DNA of 64,000 nucleotides from Paraescarpia echinospica (GCA_020002185.1 JAHLWY010000285.1:62001-126000); one strand, 5' to 3'. Positions 39,666 to 52,155 are shown, counted from the stretch's first letter. Notes: a model not told the origin generated them from the letters alone. Numbers and translations are program-made.

Positions 39666-41700
39666 AATTATATGTATGTTATTTACCTAGAATGTCATCG
39701 TTAACTATTACTGAACGTGAATGTATATATATATATAATATATATATATATTTCTTTAGCATCGTTATTGTTTATATGTGAGTGTGTATTTATGTATGCA
39801 TCATACATGCATTTATGTACACGTGTGCGTGTGAGCGTGCGTGTGTAAATTGTTAGTAATTAGGTGTTTAAGTTTTTTGTTTTTACATTGCTATACCATG
39901 TCCATACTAAATACAATCACAGGTCACTTCTTGAGAGGAGCACGTGCAAAGATCCGTGCACGGCACGCCAGCTTAAACAAGGCTTCCCTCTTGTATCGAC
40001 ACGGCAGAAGCTCCCGACACTCTTTGAAGCTTCAGGAAGCTTTGACTTTCGGAAGCTTTGAACTTCCACCTAAAGTCCTTTGGGGACGGCACCTCCGGCT
40101 GGGCAACCCAAAGCAAATAGATCGTATGCTTGCCTGTTGCTGTTACGCCTGAATTGTTACAGTAATTCGTTTATTTCTTGGCAGTCGATCGAAACCGCAA
40201 GTTTTCTTGATGAAGAGTTCTCGTCTTGCCTCATTAACATATTACTGCACTTGACTTATCATACATCGTGATGAGGAATTTTTCCATAAATTGTAGTTCT
40301 GTATAGCCGCGTTTATTTCGGCAAACGGTGACCTCACAATGGTTGCAAATGCTTCTGTCACCCTACGAACTTCAGATCATGCCTTCCAAGCCCACCTTTT
40401 CCCCTGCCATGGAACGCTGAATCTTCACCACAGCCCGTCATGGTATGGAACATCACGATTTCCTTGGCCTTCCGCCCTCCAAGACCGACACACACGGTGT
40501 TGACGTGTTATACCTGTATGTTTCTGAAGCTTCACACTCTTCCGAGTGTCAACAACAGTTGGAAGTTCCCGACGGTCGCTTTCAGGCAAATAAACAACCC
40601 AAATAAGATGACGACAACATCCGTGTCTGCAGTACGCACCACGACTGTCTACGCCCCTTGCTGAAGAGAGTACCCTCCTCGTGAGAGCATCTCTCCAGCT
40701 TCGATTTTAGCATCTAAAATCGTCTCGTGATCACGTTGCTGAATGGTGTGCTCCTTTCATGTAAGACATTCTGTCGCAATATCTCGTACTGTGCCTGTTC
40801 ACAGTCCAGCTTCGAAATTGTCGCCACCATGGACTATGGAACCCATTCCTAGATGTTTAGTACAACCAGGATGCTGTTCTCAAGCTCGAGAGATGTCCGT
40901 ATTGGCGAATGACATCGACGAGTGCAAATACATCGGAATTTAACTTTCGCTGAGTAGCCAAGATTTTGTAACCGCTAGTTGCAGCTTGTGCTGCTGGTGA
41001 CACGTGCAATTCAAATTCTTGCGAGAGTCATTCCAATAGTGGTTCCGCGACGAGCCATCTTTGGAGAGCTGCTGCTTTTGCTGTTTTCAGTGAGACCGAT
41101 GACCTCGCCTTTCCCCATTCACACTTGCATGTGCTTGTTCGTGTTTCTAATTGACGGGCATTGCGGAGAACAGATGTGTCGTTTTGGTCACCACCCAAAT
41201 GCCTTGTATAAGCATTGTCAACGCTCCACGGAACAGTGTCTTCTTGTTCTCCGGGGGCACGCTGACTGTAATTCAGTTGGTCTACTCTGAAGAACGTGAA
41301 AGCAAGTGCTTCCGTGCAGGTGACGTAGATACAAAAATTCTTCTCGCGATGCGCACTGATAAAGATGAGAACATGTTTCTGCATTCACAGTATGGAGTCG
41401 TGGAAAGCGAATGTTTGGAAATTCGGTGTCATCGTCGCCCTCCAGGCAATTCTCTCCCGCTTCACTCATTTGAATTCGCAAAAAGCGAATTTTGGGAAAT
41501 GCGGTGTTATTTTCACCCTCCATGCATCTCTCTACCCTGCGCCACAGGCGCTATTTAATTGCTGCACTAAACGCACGATAAAAGCAACTAAAAGCGACTT
41601 GGTGAGCATATCGCGTTATAGTTATGTACGCAACTTTCAGGAAGGAATCATCCGTGCTCCATCAGCTTTCAATAAATACGTGAAATTGTGACATCTATAC
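39666..41700. other. Unassigned GC-richer island with internal duplication
   Basis: The base composition is visibly more GC-rich than the flanks from about 39930 to 41690. Near 41395-41545 two neighbouring segments are related: AAGCGAATGTTTGGAAAT with CGGTGTCATCGTCGCCCTCC, and AAGCGAATTTTGGGAAATG with CGGTGTTATTTTCACCCTCC. Another local repeat is GGAAGCTTTGA at about 40035-40060. It could be a long terminal repeat or non-autonomous element, but I find no TIR, target duplication or conserved protein. Confidence 0.35.
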
Positions 41701-42480
41701 ATTCCATTCAATCTAAGAAAATATTGTAAATGTGTTGTCTTTTGAGGGACCAATAATATTTGGCGCGCTTTTTGGTGTGCCTAAATGTGACGTCATTGGT
41801 GAACCAAGAAAGCAAGAGGCCACGACTTTCCATTCCTTAATTCATACCAGTAGCATGTTTACAAGGATTACCTTTGGGTCGAAGCGAGCATCAGAATGAG
41901 TTATTGCGCGGTAGCCCGATGAAATACAAACACTTATCACAGTAGAAGAACAATAAGCTACATTTAGTCCCAGCAACGAACGATTTAGGTTGGACAAAAA
42001 CGTAAACAAAGCTTTCTCACCTGAAATGGGTTCGTTCGTGGTATATCTCACCACAAAAAATTCTCCACCCGAATCCACCCATGGCAAAACGTCATTTTCG
42101 GCTCAAACCCAAGATGGCCGAAATTACACAGGGTGTAATATTCTAATGGACCTAATGATGGAACTAAGCAACACATTTGAGGTGTCATTTCCAACTAATT
42201 GTAGGATGCCCATACGTTTGGTGATACCTTTGAAATCGATAGAGGTCAATGTCATGCAATAAGGTCAAGACAAAAAGCTGGATTCACACCAAATTGGCAT
42301 GATTTTGCAACGAAATGAAGTTAACAAACACACGCTACAATGTCATTACAACAAAGTTTACTATGCGTAATCATCTAAATCATATTTTACAGGTAATTAT
42401 ACTTCAATGTCACATTTCAATGTCAATCCATCCTAGTATGTACATATGGGTATTATCTATTTACAATCCTGTATGATCCT
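41701..42480. other. Intergenic, no recognised content
   Basis: A 90-codon plus-strand frame at 41990-42262 has no recognisable motif. Nothing else was seen. Confidence 0.35.
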
Positions 42481-43640
42481 GATCAACCATCCCGGTTATC
42501 ATCATCATCCAGGCTCTCCACTTGTGGGACATTCATGAAGGTGATGCCCTTGCCCTGACCACATGCTGGTGTGCACCGCAGTCCATTCTTGGGGCAGGTG
42601 CACGTTTTGTTGTCGCAGTGACCACTGCAATTGCATCGAAGTATCTTGAGGAGTCGCTCTGTGGCAGTGGAAGGCAGCTCTGTAGAAATAGCCACCTTCG
42701 GCAGGAACTTCGCCACCCGTGCGAAGTTGAGGCTTAGTAATATGGTGTACCCGTATATCACCAGCAGGACCTCCTCTCCTGCCTTTTCGATGTCCTCTTT
42801 CGAGGAAGGTGGATACATGAAGACGGAGGTGGACGTTTTCAGTGCTGCGTATTTCGTAAGAACGGTCACTTTTTAATTTCCATATGGCCTTGATGTGTTA
42901 CCACACCCACTGAGAGCGTGCAGAATGAACAGAGCTTCTGAGAGGGCTGGATCCAGGGTCTTCTTTAATGTAGTGATGCACACCGTCTGTTTCGATGTCA
43001 GGTTATCATTCTTATCTGCGGCATCAGCATGGTTTATCATCAACTGAAATACGACAGAATCTTCTGCGACAAAAGCTGTTGGTTTTGTGTTCGCAGAAAG
43101 GCATGCCAACATACAGCTTTTGTAGTTAACATCTCCTTCTGCGTGCTCAACAGTGATGTCTGCTTTAACCATATCCTCGGCAAGGAGTTTGATGAGGGCC
43201 TGTTTGTTTGATGTATTGGCAAGGAAAGCTGTTTTGCTGATGGTTAAACGTATTTCTGCGGAAATTGAGACTGAAGCACCAACGTCGTTTCCTGTCCTAC
43301 GACGATGGGTTTTGTCCTTAGTGCTGGAGCCGTGATACCCTTTAAACACAACCAACGCATGGCCATAGCTGCTGCGTACATGCCGGATATACATAATGCA
43401 GATCTTGGCAATGCTTGGGCCATGATAACTTGTGGAGCAATCCTCCCCCATCAACAATAAACTGCAAGCCCTTGTCGAGCATGGCTGAAACGATGCATGC
43501 AGGGACACGCTTCAGGAGATGGTGTATGAGCTCCGCTTTGTCTTCAGTCCGCATGCACATGTGATTGTCGAAAAAATGAACGTTTGGCTGAACGTGTCTG
43601 AATATTAGCTGACGTTTCAATCCAAGATGGGGCAACGAAT
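42480..43640 (-). mobile_element. Mobile PIN/FEN1-like ORF with CXC C-terminus, second family member
   Basis: Read on the minus strand in two to three frames: EDKAELIHHLLKRVPACIVS and FIVDGGGLLHKLSWP (43635-43440), then SYGHALVVFKGYHGSSTKDK, RRRTGNDVGASV, DSVVFQLMINHADAADK and ALSGCGNTSRPYG (43400-42873), then KYAALKTSTSVF, LKILRCNCSGHCDNKTCTC and GLRCTPACGQ (42869-42560). The G-Y--STKD, VFQL and LSGC-TTS-like blocks fit a FEN1/PIN-type nuclease, followed by a CXC-type zinc cluster. At least one frameshift (near 43440) and an internal deletion near 42870 break it. Confidence 0.65.
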
Positions 43641-44490
43641 AGAAGCTACAGTTACAACACAGAAAGGTACGACGATCCTATATAAAAATAGCTAACGTTT
43701 TGAATTTAACAAATAATATTGTTATCTAAACAAGGAGGGCCTTATGACATTTATACAAATAAGTAATATGGACTTAATGGGTGCTTTCTCTGTATTTGCA
43801 TTTTGTCAACATTAAACAATAGCTACTTTGCGCGGAAAATCACACATATTTTAGAAGATTTGATGCCTCCCTACGTTCTCGCAGGTCGCCTACTCCGATA
43901 ACTTTTGCGCACATCTGCTCATGATATCGTGATTATTGATTCTGGAATTCTGATTTCCTGAATATTTAAGTAAGATGGCGTGCATGTTGATTCAATTGGC
44001 ACTGGCATAATTGCGGTTAAAATATATAGAATGCGTTTTTGGACGCGAAACAAAAATGATTTTTGAATACTTTACAACAGTTAATTTCAATAATTCAGTT
44101 TGGCTGTAACATGTCAATATTTTGCCACATCCTTGCTCTCGGAAAACTGTTTTGAGTTATGTAAAATGCTTTAATTTGTGTTGCTACAAATATGCGTATG
44201 GAATATATCATGATTGATTGTGATATAATTATTATAACCTGCAGTAGATCTAACATTATAATTAGCTTCGCCGTGGTCGTCCCTATTCCTTCCCTCCCCC
44301 AGGCCAGCAGAATCTTGTATGATGCAGATGTAACATCATAGTCAATAACACTGATAGTATTTTGTTTTGTTCTTCCCAATATTTGCCTTGAGTTCAGTGT
44401 TCAATCATGCACCTTCTTTAAACCGAAGTTTGTCACATCAAGCTACGCAATACGGTCTTTATTACTCCTGTTCTCACAGTTATTAGCCAT
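43641..44490. other. Intergenic, no recognised content
   Basis: AT-rich sequence; no motif-bearing frame or clear repeat. Confidence 0.4.
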
Positions 44491-44496
44491 TGGAAA

Positions 44497-44703
44497 ATGC
44501 TAACAACTGTCTTGTCTCAACCAGTTGACAGTGCTCACAAGTGCACGGTCCTCAGTCTAGAAGGATTCCACATGGAGAATGGCTTCCTCGGTAGAGTTAC
44601 GCGTCTGCTAGCTTGCCCTAGCGTGGCAAAACCTTCCTCAGGTCGTGCTAGCAAAATTGTCAGCTGCATGCTGCCTGGGAAGACTGTACACGCTGGTAAA
44701 TGA
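44497..44703 (+). other. Unassigned 68-codon open frame
   Basis: An open frame encodes residues such as CTVLSLEGFHMENGF and KIVSCMLPGKTVHAG. An AG precedes it (AACCAG at 44517-44522) and GGTAAA follows (44695), so it might be an internal exon. I recognise no family, and it stands alone. Confidence 0.2.
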
Positions 44704-46590
44704 GGCATTGATCATTATTCGTGTTGTCAATCTGCCTATTCCACCTAAAGAGAGAGAAGTGCTTGTTTGAGCGGCGACAGCATGTGTTGATCCCGAGATA
44801 GGTGTTGTTGTGGTTCAAGCTACACAACTAGAAACAACGAAATAGTGTATTCAGCAAATATGTTAGGAATAATCCAAAGAAAAATGAATGAGAACAGATA
44901 AATGACCACTACAAAGAAACGAATGAGAACAGATAAATGACCACTACAAAGAACAATATTCTGGGTGCAACAACTGCACACGATGGAAATAGGTGAAAGT
45001 GTCTCAAAGCTGAGCAGGCTGGCAACTGAGAATTGTACCTTCTTTGACGGCTCATTGACTAACCAGAGGTAACAACAGAATGACAGACTTCGCATTTAGC
45101 GTGGGTACTTTCCAAGCTAGCTTATGTAAACAGGCAAAGTCGCAGCGGTGTCACCCGTGAAACCTCTCATCTGAACAAGGTTATTTCAATAGCTAGAAAA
45201 GCTGGACATGACACTGATGCATTGGATCTTATCAGTCATCTACGAGAAAGACACACAGACAGACTTACATATATACAAACAAAGATACAGGTGTACAGAA
45301 AGAGAGAAATTCCAGAATGTTTAATATTGCTAAAAACATGATAACCCAAAAGGAGTCAGTTAAAAAATGTTTTACTTTTAGCATGGTGTTTTGAAAACTC
45401 AGAAAATACTGATACAATATTAAAAATTATGTTACAATTATTTTTGAGGGAAATATAGGCTTCAATTACCTGGACATTAGCCAGCAAATGGCAATGGGAT
45501 GACTGCTAGCGTGCTCACTTTTGTTGTTTGAGGAGCCAGTCTTGTGAGTAGCTCTATAACCAGAACTGTACAGACGACTGTGAAGCATTGCAACAACAGG
45601 CACACTAATTGTGTTTGAAACAAAGTTATTAAAACGGATATTCAAAATATATTATCTTTCTTTGATATATGCAGGCCATTTCGAGAAAAAAATGGTTGTC
45701 ATTCATAATATTCGTGTCGCTGAATTAAAATTGTGATTTGTGAACTTTTGGCATTGAAAATTTCCATATAATCAAGTCGACTAATTATAAGGCCTACAAA
45801 ATAGTCACAATTGTAGCTTTGTTGATAAATATTCCTAAATGACGTACATCTTAAAACAATAATGATGGCCAAATTCTTATTCCCCCATCATTGACAACGT
45901 GACTTTTATTAGCGACAAGTATTATTCAGCCAAATACTTGGATCAAGATTAATTATCAAAATCAAAGGAGAATTTGTTAAGGCAGATTATTTTGTTATTC
46001 CAGTTTAATTTGGTGACCGTATTGGATTGATACAAATGACTACTAATCCATTCAAATTATAATGTTCTCCACATTTAAGATACCAATGAAACATATCAAA
46101 AGTATGCAGTAATGAAAATTGGGGAGTTGACTTCAAACAACGAATCATTATTTCCCATTTACCCCATGTTAAACACAGTTGGTCCTTAAAACCATGGCAT
46201 TTCGCAGTCGGCCCAGGAGTCAGGACCATTCGGCCAATCTAGACATTTAGTGGAAAACGACATTCATGTTCGGATCTTCATGGCTTCAAGGCTGGAATGA
46301 TGCAGTTTGTTTATACAAAAATGCATAAAATTATTTATATATCTAAACAAATGCCAAAGCTTGACATCTGCATAGCAAATGCAAAGATTGTACGCGAAGA
46401 CAGCCTGCGTAATGTCATTATCTAGTTTGGCTAAATCATATTATGTTTGATTCCGCTGAAAGAGCGCGAACACTCTTCACTCATCCCTTGCCCGGGACGA
46501 TCTTAGAGGTGGGCACTTTGAGGCTTAACAGCGACCTTTTACAAGTGGGACGGCTGCGGGCAGCTTCATATCTCACTTGGTTATTGACCC
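44704..46590. other. Intergenic; one 33-bp perfect tandem duplication
   Basis: At 44889-44953 the block GAATGAGAACAGATAAATGA followed by CCACTACAAAGAA occurs twice in succession. The rest, including short open frames near 45120-45350 and 46005-46229, shows nothing I recognise. Confidence 0.4.
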
Positions 46591-46920
46591 ATCTACTCTC
46601 TGATGTTGGCCATGTACATTTGTTGTGGTCTTCCTCGTTTTCTGTCGCCTGTGACTGTGCCGTGTAATATTTCTTTGGCGCGTGTGCTCTGCCTGGTTGT
46701 GTAGCATTGGACTGTCTGGCGTTTCACTGTGGTCAAAAGCGGTTCTTGAGGTCGGGCAGCTTTGATTATTGCTTGAATTGCTGACATACGGCTGTACCTG
46801 TTACGTGGTCTCTGTAACAAACTTTCTAACAACTTTAAATGCGCATATTCTTCTTTTGGACTCGGCTTTCAGAGTCCAGCTTTTGCATTCATAAAATGCC
46901 AGCACTAAAACAACCTGGCT
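46590..46920 (-). mobile_element. LINE 3' end
   Basis: The minus strand shows FYECKSWTLKAESKRRICAF at about 46890-46830, then, in another frame, LLTTVKRQTVQCY and AKEILHGTVTGDRKRGRPQQ followed by NIRE. This is the standard LINE tail (CESWTL, GTV-G-R-RGR). It directly abuts the Penelope-like fragment at 46925-46999 on the same strand. Confidence 0.7.
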
Positions 46921-47360
46921 TTTGTATGTTTTGGTATTTCGCACCCTTTCTATCTCAAGTCTCGTTTTGAACAATTTTCCCGTCTCCCCAATATAATGGT
47001 GTATCAAATACCATGCAACAACTGTGGTCCTGAAAAAGCCTATATTGGGGAGACGGGAAGATTGTTAAAAATGAGACTTGGTAACATAGAAAGGATGTTG
47101 CCAACACAAAAAGACATGTGCACGAGGGGCGAGAAAAAAAAACAATGTCGACCATCAACAAATCCGACCACACAACAACAACAAAATCACATCATATACC
47201 GAAGCGAAAATAATAGACAAAGAATCCAAAACAAAAACACGGCGCTTAAAAGAAGCCATATGATTTAGATTAGAAAGGCCAGAACACCAATCAGTCGAGA
47301 CGAGTGGAATTACGAACTATCTCACATGTACGATGGCATCATACGTCATATGTACTGAAG
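46921..47360. mobile_element. Penelope-like GIY-YIG endonuclease, two fragments head to head
   Basis: The plus strand 46997-47268 reads VYQIPCNNCGPEKAYIGETG, RLLKMRL, and at its end AKIIDKES-like and LKEAI blocks in a second frame, then ISRDEWNYELSHMYDGIIR to 47358: the GIY-YIG endonuclease of Penelope-like elements. The minus strand 46999-46925 reads HHYIGETGKLFKTRLEIERV, a second copy of the core in the opposite direction. The nucleotide arms (CCCGTCTCCCCAATATA and TATATTGGGGAGACGGG) form an inverted repeat around about 47015. Stops and shifts break both. Confidence 0.8.
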
Positions 47361-48329
47361 TAGTTGGTGTGCTACGCCGACGAGACTCTACAACTACAAA
47401 GTAAAATCACGTATTGCATATGTCAAAAAAATTCGTTTGCATAAAAATGAACGATCTTGAAGAAAGTTCAGTAATCAAAAATATATCACAGATCACACCG
47501 GGAATAATGTGTCAACCTCCAGGATATAGGACATTTTATTAGAATCTTCCGCTTGAAGACGGCATTCTGAAAACGTTGAACATTGTTGCAAATGGCTAGT
47601 GGGCATTAACTATAATTTAGGCCTACAACACCAAAGAATGCAGGCACCGCTGCTCACTGTCACTCAATAGTGCTAGGAAACAACTTTTCACACACTTCAA
47701 AGAAGGATTCCCATACTAAAAGCTGGTCATAGATGATTAATGTGGCGTGTCCGCCGCCAGCAAGCTCTGCAAGAGTCTGCGGTGGTCAGTTTCGGACGCT
47801 GATTGCAAGACTAAATACGAGTAATATAATAATAATAAACTTTATTTACGCACCATCAAATCCGGGACTAATGACCCGGTCACGGGTGTTTACAAATCAG
47901 CAATCATCTAGTAACCATAAAAATAACGCATTTAAGAAAAATTAATATTGTTAGCGAATATGACGAGCATGGCATGACGGTGAACGTCAACACATAATTA
48001 TTGATCAACGACATAGGTGCATATGACTATGCATCAATGAAGTAATATTCGGCGAATATGTTACTCAGGCTACGCCCGTTCTTACTGCTAGCATCTCGCG
48101 TCGCGTGTTCGAAAACTGTGTAGTTTCCTACATTTTTGTTGGCTAAATCATATACTTTTTCCCTTTTTTTATTTCGAAAGCGTGATCGAACAGCTTATTT
48201 GTTGACATGTACAAGGATTATCATGTATTGTATAAGGCTGCACATTTTGTGTTCATCCAGAAATATCTATTTATTAAATATACTGAACAAAATCGAAAAT
48301 CTCCATTGATATGATAGGCCCGACTCTAA
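47361..48329. other. Intergenic with a solo LINE tail
   Basis: At about 47825-47860 the minus strand reads GTGCGTAAATAAAGTTTATT followed by ATT repeats, a LINE 3' terminus like that at 3061. Nothing else was recognised. Confidence 0.4.
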
Positions 48330-49734
48330 AGTCGATGACACATAGACGCGTAAACGTATCCGTTTAATGGATGCATTTTATGCGTGCATTAAACGGATGC
48401 GTAAAGGCATGGCACGTTGACGCGTATATGGTGCGTAATACGGACGACAGCAAAGTCGTTTTCAATTATGGATTCGTCGAGCGAGGACGACTTTATACTT
48501 CTTCATGTAATTCTTCAAGTGTAATTAGTTCAATGTATTTTATTTTATTTTATGCACTTTGACCTAATATTTGCCAATATTCAAACTGGTGCAACTCATC
48601 ATATATAACTGTGCAAATAACGAACTTAATTGGTGACATTATGATATTATTATTTATCTTGCATGTCAAACAATATCACGTATGGAAAGTAGGTAGGGTT
48701 TTGCATACATCGTGTTAAGACGCACATTTTACATGTCCGGTAAGACGGCCCTCTACCGGCTTCCTATACTTATACATGGTCAAAATGCTTTATGACACGT
48801 GCTGTACAATATATAAAACATTATGTTTTCATGCTAATGTTGCAAAATAAAAAATGCTAGCAAGCATGTCATAATTATGACGAAATCATAAGAAGTCAAA
48901 TACGTTTGATGAAATATTAAGAAACATAATATGTCACAAACATAAGTTGCAAAATTTATAGTAAATATGTTAATTATAATATTTAAATCTTGCAGATAGT
49001 TTACCTTAATATATAACAGTTTGTATACATGCAGTATATTTTCAAAGAATGTTTTGTTCATAGAGCGTTCATAGAGGTATAAAACCAAAGTGGATATGAC
49101 CGACTGTGTTGTCCTAGGAGGGAACGTTTTCCTTCGAAGGGCCGCGCTACCCCAGACTATCCTACCTTGTGGTCAACGATCTATATGACTATGATGAGAA
49201 GTTTGTGCAATATTTCCATCTTAACAGAGAGCAGTTGGCTCAGATACTCTATGTGGTGTATAGGCCTACTATGGCGCTGATCATGTAGATATATACCTAT
49301 CGGTAGGCCTATTCAAACGATTACCATTGTTCCCGTCTCCTATTGTTGTAGCTATTGTCCCCCACGCATTGCAGCATTTTTCCGACTCGTGGAAATGTGG
49401 CGCTGGTTGTAGAGGCACGGCCACCCCGGAACCTCGTCGATCAGGTCCCTTACATATGCTCACGCATCAGGCACTATCGAGGTATTTTTGGAACACGTGA
49501 AGAAGTAGGGGAAACACCCCATATGACGTCATAATTTGGGAATCCTTGCTCCGTTTACGGAGCGTTAATGCATAATTTTGCAACATGTTCGAAAGTAGCA
49601 TCAAACGCATCCGCTAACGCATCAATGTGTCATGTCACATTAGAAAGCGTGTATTCAAAACTTTGCGTTAACGGATGCGTTTTACGGACGTTATACGCAA
49701 TACGCATCGTTTACGCGTTAATGTGTAATCGGTT
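48330..49734 (+). mobile_element. Harbinger/PIF-type DNA transposon, internally deleted
   Basis: The terminal inverted repeats are AGTCGATGACACATAGACGC at the left and, reverse-complemented, AACCGATTACACATTAACGC at the right; TAA flanks both sides (48327-48329 and 49735-49737), the 3-bp target of this superfamily. Subterminal GCGTAAACG and ACGGATGCG motifs recur at both ends. Inside, 48472-48515 encodes MDSSSEDDFILLHV, a typical Harbinger transposase N-terminus, and about 49150-49260 encodes VNDLYDYDEKFVQYFHL plus NREQLAQILYVV. The catalytic region is missing. Confidence 0.75.
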
Positions 49735-49835
49735 TAACCGTGCACTCGCTTGGGACTTGCATTGACAAAATGGAGATACTCAGTGTTTTCCGATACCAAG
49801 ATAGCAAGACCCAACGTTGGCCCAACTAGAGCAAG

Positions 49836-50478
49836 ATGGTGGCGAAGTTCCCCTTCGACAGTGAAGTTCTGAAGGATCTGGTGATGATGAATCTCGCTAA
49901 AGGAGCAGACCTCACATACGCACCACGTAAGTTTTAATGCGGAATAACATGCTTGTACTTTGCATTGTTTTTTTCATAATGTTTTTATGGTTGCGCTGAA
50001 CATCCGTTTTCTCTGTGACAGTCACTTGATAACTCAGCTTACCGAATGGTTGTGTCTTTCAGTTCTTCGTCTCGCTGCGCAGTTTGTCCCAGACGTCGAC
50101 GGGGAGACGCTGAAAGACGAGTTCGAGGACCTCCAGCTGATGGAAGATGACGCGATCAGCCTCGAGGTGGATGGCCAGCCTCGCAGTCTCGACTCCGTCT
50201 TGGGCGCCACTGGGCGCGCTTCGGTTTGCCTGCTTGGGAAGTGTCATGGCAATGGTGCTCAGCTTGCCTCACAACAACGCCGACCGTGAGGGGCGTTCTC
50301 GATGGTGCGCAAGGTGCACACGGAATGCTGGAAATCTATGAATGCGAACTCCATAACAGCGTTCTTGCCGTTCAAGGTCAACTTCGACGCGAACTGTTGC
50401 GATTTTGAAGTGACGCCAGCAATGCTGCGCGAAGCGAAGCATGCTACCGTCGTTTACAATAAGGACCATGTGAAATAA
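49836..50478 (+). pseudogene. hAT transposase C-terminus (two exons, frameshifted)
   Basis: Exon A, 49836-49926, encodes MVAKFPFDSEVLKDLVMM and on to LTYAP, with donor GTAAGT in phase 1. Exon B starts at 50063 after TTTCAG: LLRLAAQFVPDVDGETLKDE, FEDLQLMEDD. The frame then breaks near 50205; MVLSLPHNNADRE appears in a second frame, and after a missing base near 50291, AFSMVRKVHTECWKSM runs in the third frame to NKDHVK and TAA at 50476-50478. LPHSNAD-ER-FSMVRK-TE is the conserved dimerisation block at the end of hAT transposases and their domesticated relatives. The intron is canonical. It could be a retired domesticated gene. Confidence 0.75.
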
Positions 50479-51735
50479 ATGATCTGTGTCAGACCGAGTT
50501 GTATTTCGTTGTTATTGTCTATGGATGTGTTCTTGCAGTGCCTACATACCAAAATTGTGTTTATGTTTGCGTTGACAATTGGTAAGAATTTTCTGCAGAT
50601 CTTATGGATTTTTCACATGACCTTACTGATAGGAGTTGTCCCAGGTTGACACCTGTTATACAACTTCCGACATAACTGAAATCCTGAGATGTTACCCAGT
50701 GAGTTATGCATTATTATTGACTTCCCCTCCCCACACATTTCCCAAGTTAGTGGCCACTAGTATACTTAGAATAACTTCTTCCTTATTTGTTGTCTCCCAC
50801 CCTGTGTCTAATCTTTGATTGCAGGGATTGTTTGTTGAGCTTAAAAGCTCCTCTACTGACATCAAATGAGTACTGGGCTCTCTCCCAGTGGGTTATCCCA
50901 GGAGGGTGTTTTTCACACCTGGGGTGGAATAGTGGATGGTTTAATTACCCTAACAAATTGGGCAGTGTATTGTGTCAGGCTCCTGCCTGACAGCTGTTGG
51001 CTGGTTATAGGGTTAGAATGATCAGAAGTCCTCAGATCAAGCTCTACCTTTGATGGTATGAGACTGCTCCTGGCTTTGATATGTGGATAAATGGATCATT
51101 GGATTAACAGTTTGCAGCCTCTACAGGTGATTGCAATTTATTATTCAGTGTGACTTCTTATTAAGACTATATCAGAACTGAGGTTTGTGTAGCAGTAAAT
51201 AATAGTCCACAAAAACCATCTTTTGCCTATTTTGTATTTTATTATTGAATATTTATAAGCACTATTTTGGCTTTTGACTACCAAATAATTAATTAATTTA
51301 GGAATCTGTTGTGACTGCAGTTCACTTTTCCTCCATTCCTGTAGTATATCTAATATTATATCCAGATTATCACCTTTTAGTTGTAGGCCTTGTCTCGGCA
51401 GCACTCATTGGGGTCAAAACAATTTATCAGAATTATAATAAACCAATTTTAATTAGGTGATTAACTATTTTACTGAACGTATCCAAAATTAAGGCTAATC
51501 TGTAATGTATATTATTAGCTTTGGTAAAAGTCAGAAAATACTGCAGTGTTATGATATACAAACCTAATCCTGCATTATTATAATAATTGCATAAACTAGA
51601 CCAATGATCGCAATGGGACCAGGACGAGGATCGCAGACCTTGGCGAGGATTAAAGCAGCCACAACTCAAGAGAGAGGAGTGCTCTGATTGAGAACTGGAC
51701 CAATTCTAGCATTACAGCTCCACGAATTCAGGCTA
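50479..51735. other. Interior of the TA-flanked element, no recognised content
   Basis: No protein motif was found. A minus-strand frame at 51141-51404 has no family features. Confidence 0.35.
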
Positions 51736-51737
51736 AT

Positions 51738-51797
51738 CTCTGTGTGCGGTGTGTGCGGTTTGTGTGCGGTTTGTGTGCGGTGTGTGTGCGGTGTGTG

Positions 51798-51849
<52 letters not shown>

Positions 51850-51865
51850 TGTGTGTGTGTGTGTT
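51738..51865. repeat. (TGTGTGCGG)n, (GT)n, (GTGC)n compound microsatellite
   Basis: Four or five TGTGTGCGGT units pass into pure GT and then into about nine GTGC units. Cys/Val- and His/Thr-rich frames across it are artefacts. Confidence 0.95.
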
Positions 51866-52155
51866 TGTGATGTGATTGTGCCATATTATGAATAATTCCA
51901 TATTAACAAAAATATTACTGACAACCAAGACCAATGTCATCATATTAAGGTTGCACTATATAACCAATGTATAGTGTCTAAACATCAGACCAAAAGTGTA
52001 CCACCACAAATCCCACCCAGAATAAACACACGTGGCCCAACGTTGGCCCAACGCCAGTGCATTATAAACCCACGTTGGCCCGAACATGTTGGGCCAACGG
52101 GGGGCCGATGAGCAAAATACCCACGTTAGCCCAACGAGGGTCTGCTATCTGGGTA

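Larger units (their letters stand above)
49796..52153. mobile_element. TA-flanked element with inverted ends and CAACGTTGG repeats
   Basis: The left end CCAAGATAGCAAGACCC and the reverse complement of the right end CCCAGATAGCAGACCC are inverted repeats; TA lies outside both (49794-49795, 52154-52155). Palindromic CCAACGTTGG/CCCAACGTTGGCCC motifs occur just inside the left end and at least five related copies lie within about 120 bp of the right end. It contains the hAT C-terminal pseudogene and a GT-rich microsatellite. The superfamily is unclear: TA duplication suggests mariner-like mobilisation of a composite. Confidence 0.6.

Noticed and set aside
41151..41558. 135-codon open frame as a gene
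   Set aside because: It spans the internal near-repeats of the GC-richer island, has no domain, and overlaps an equally long minus-strand frame.
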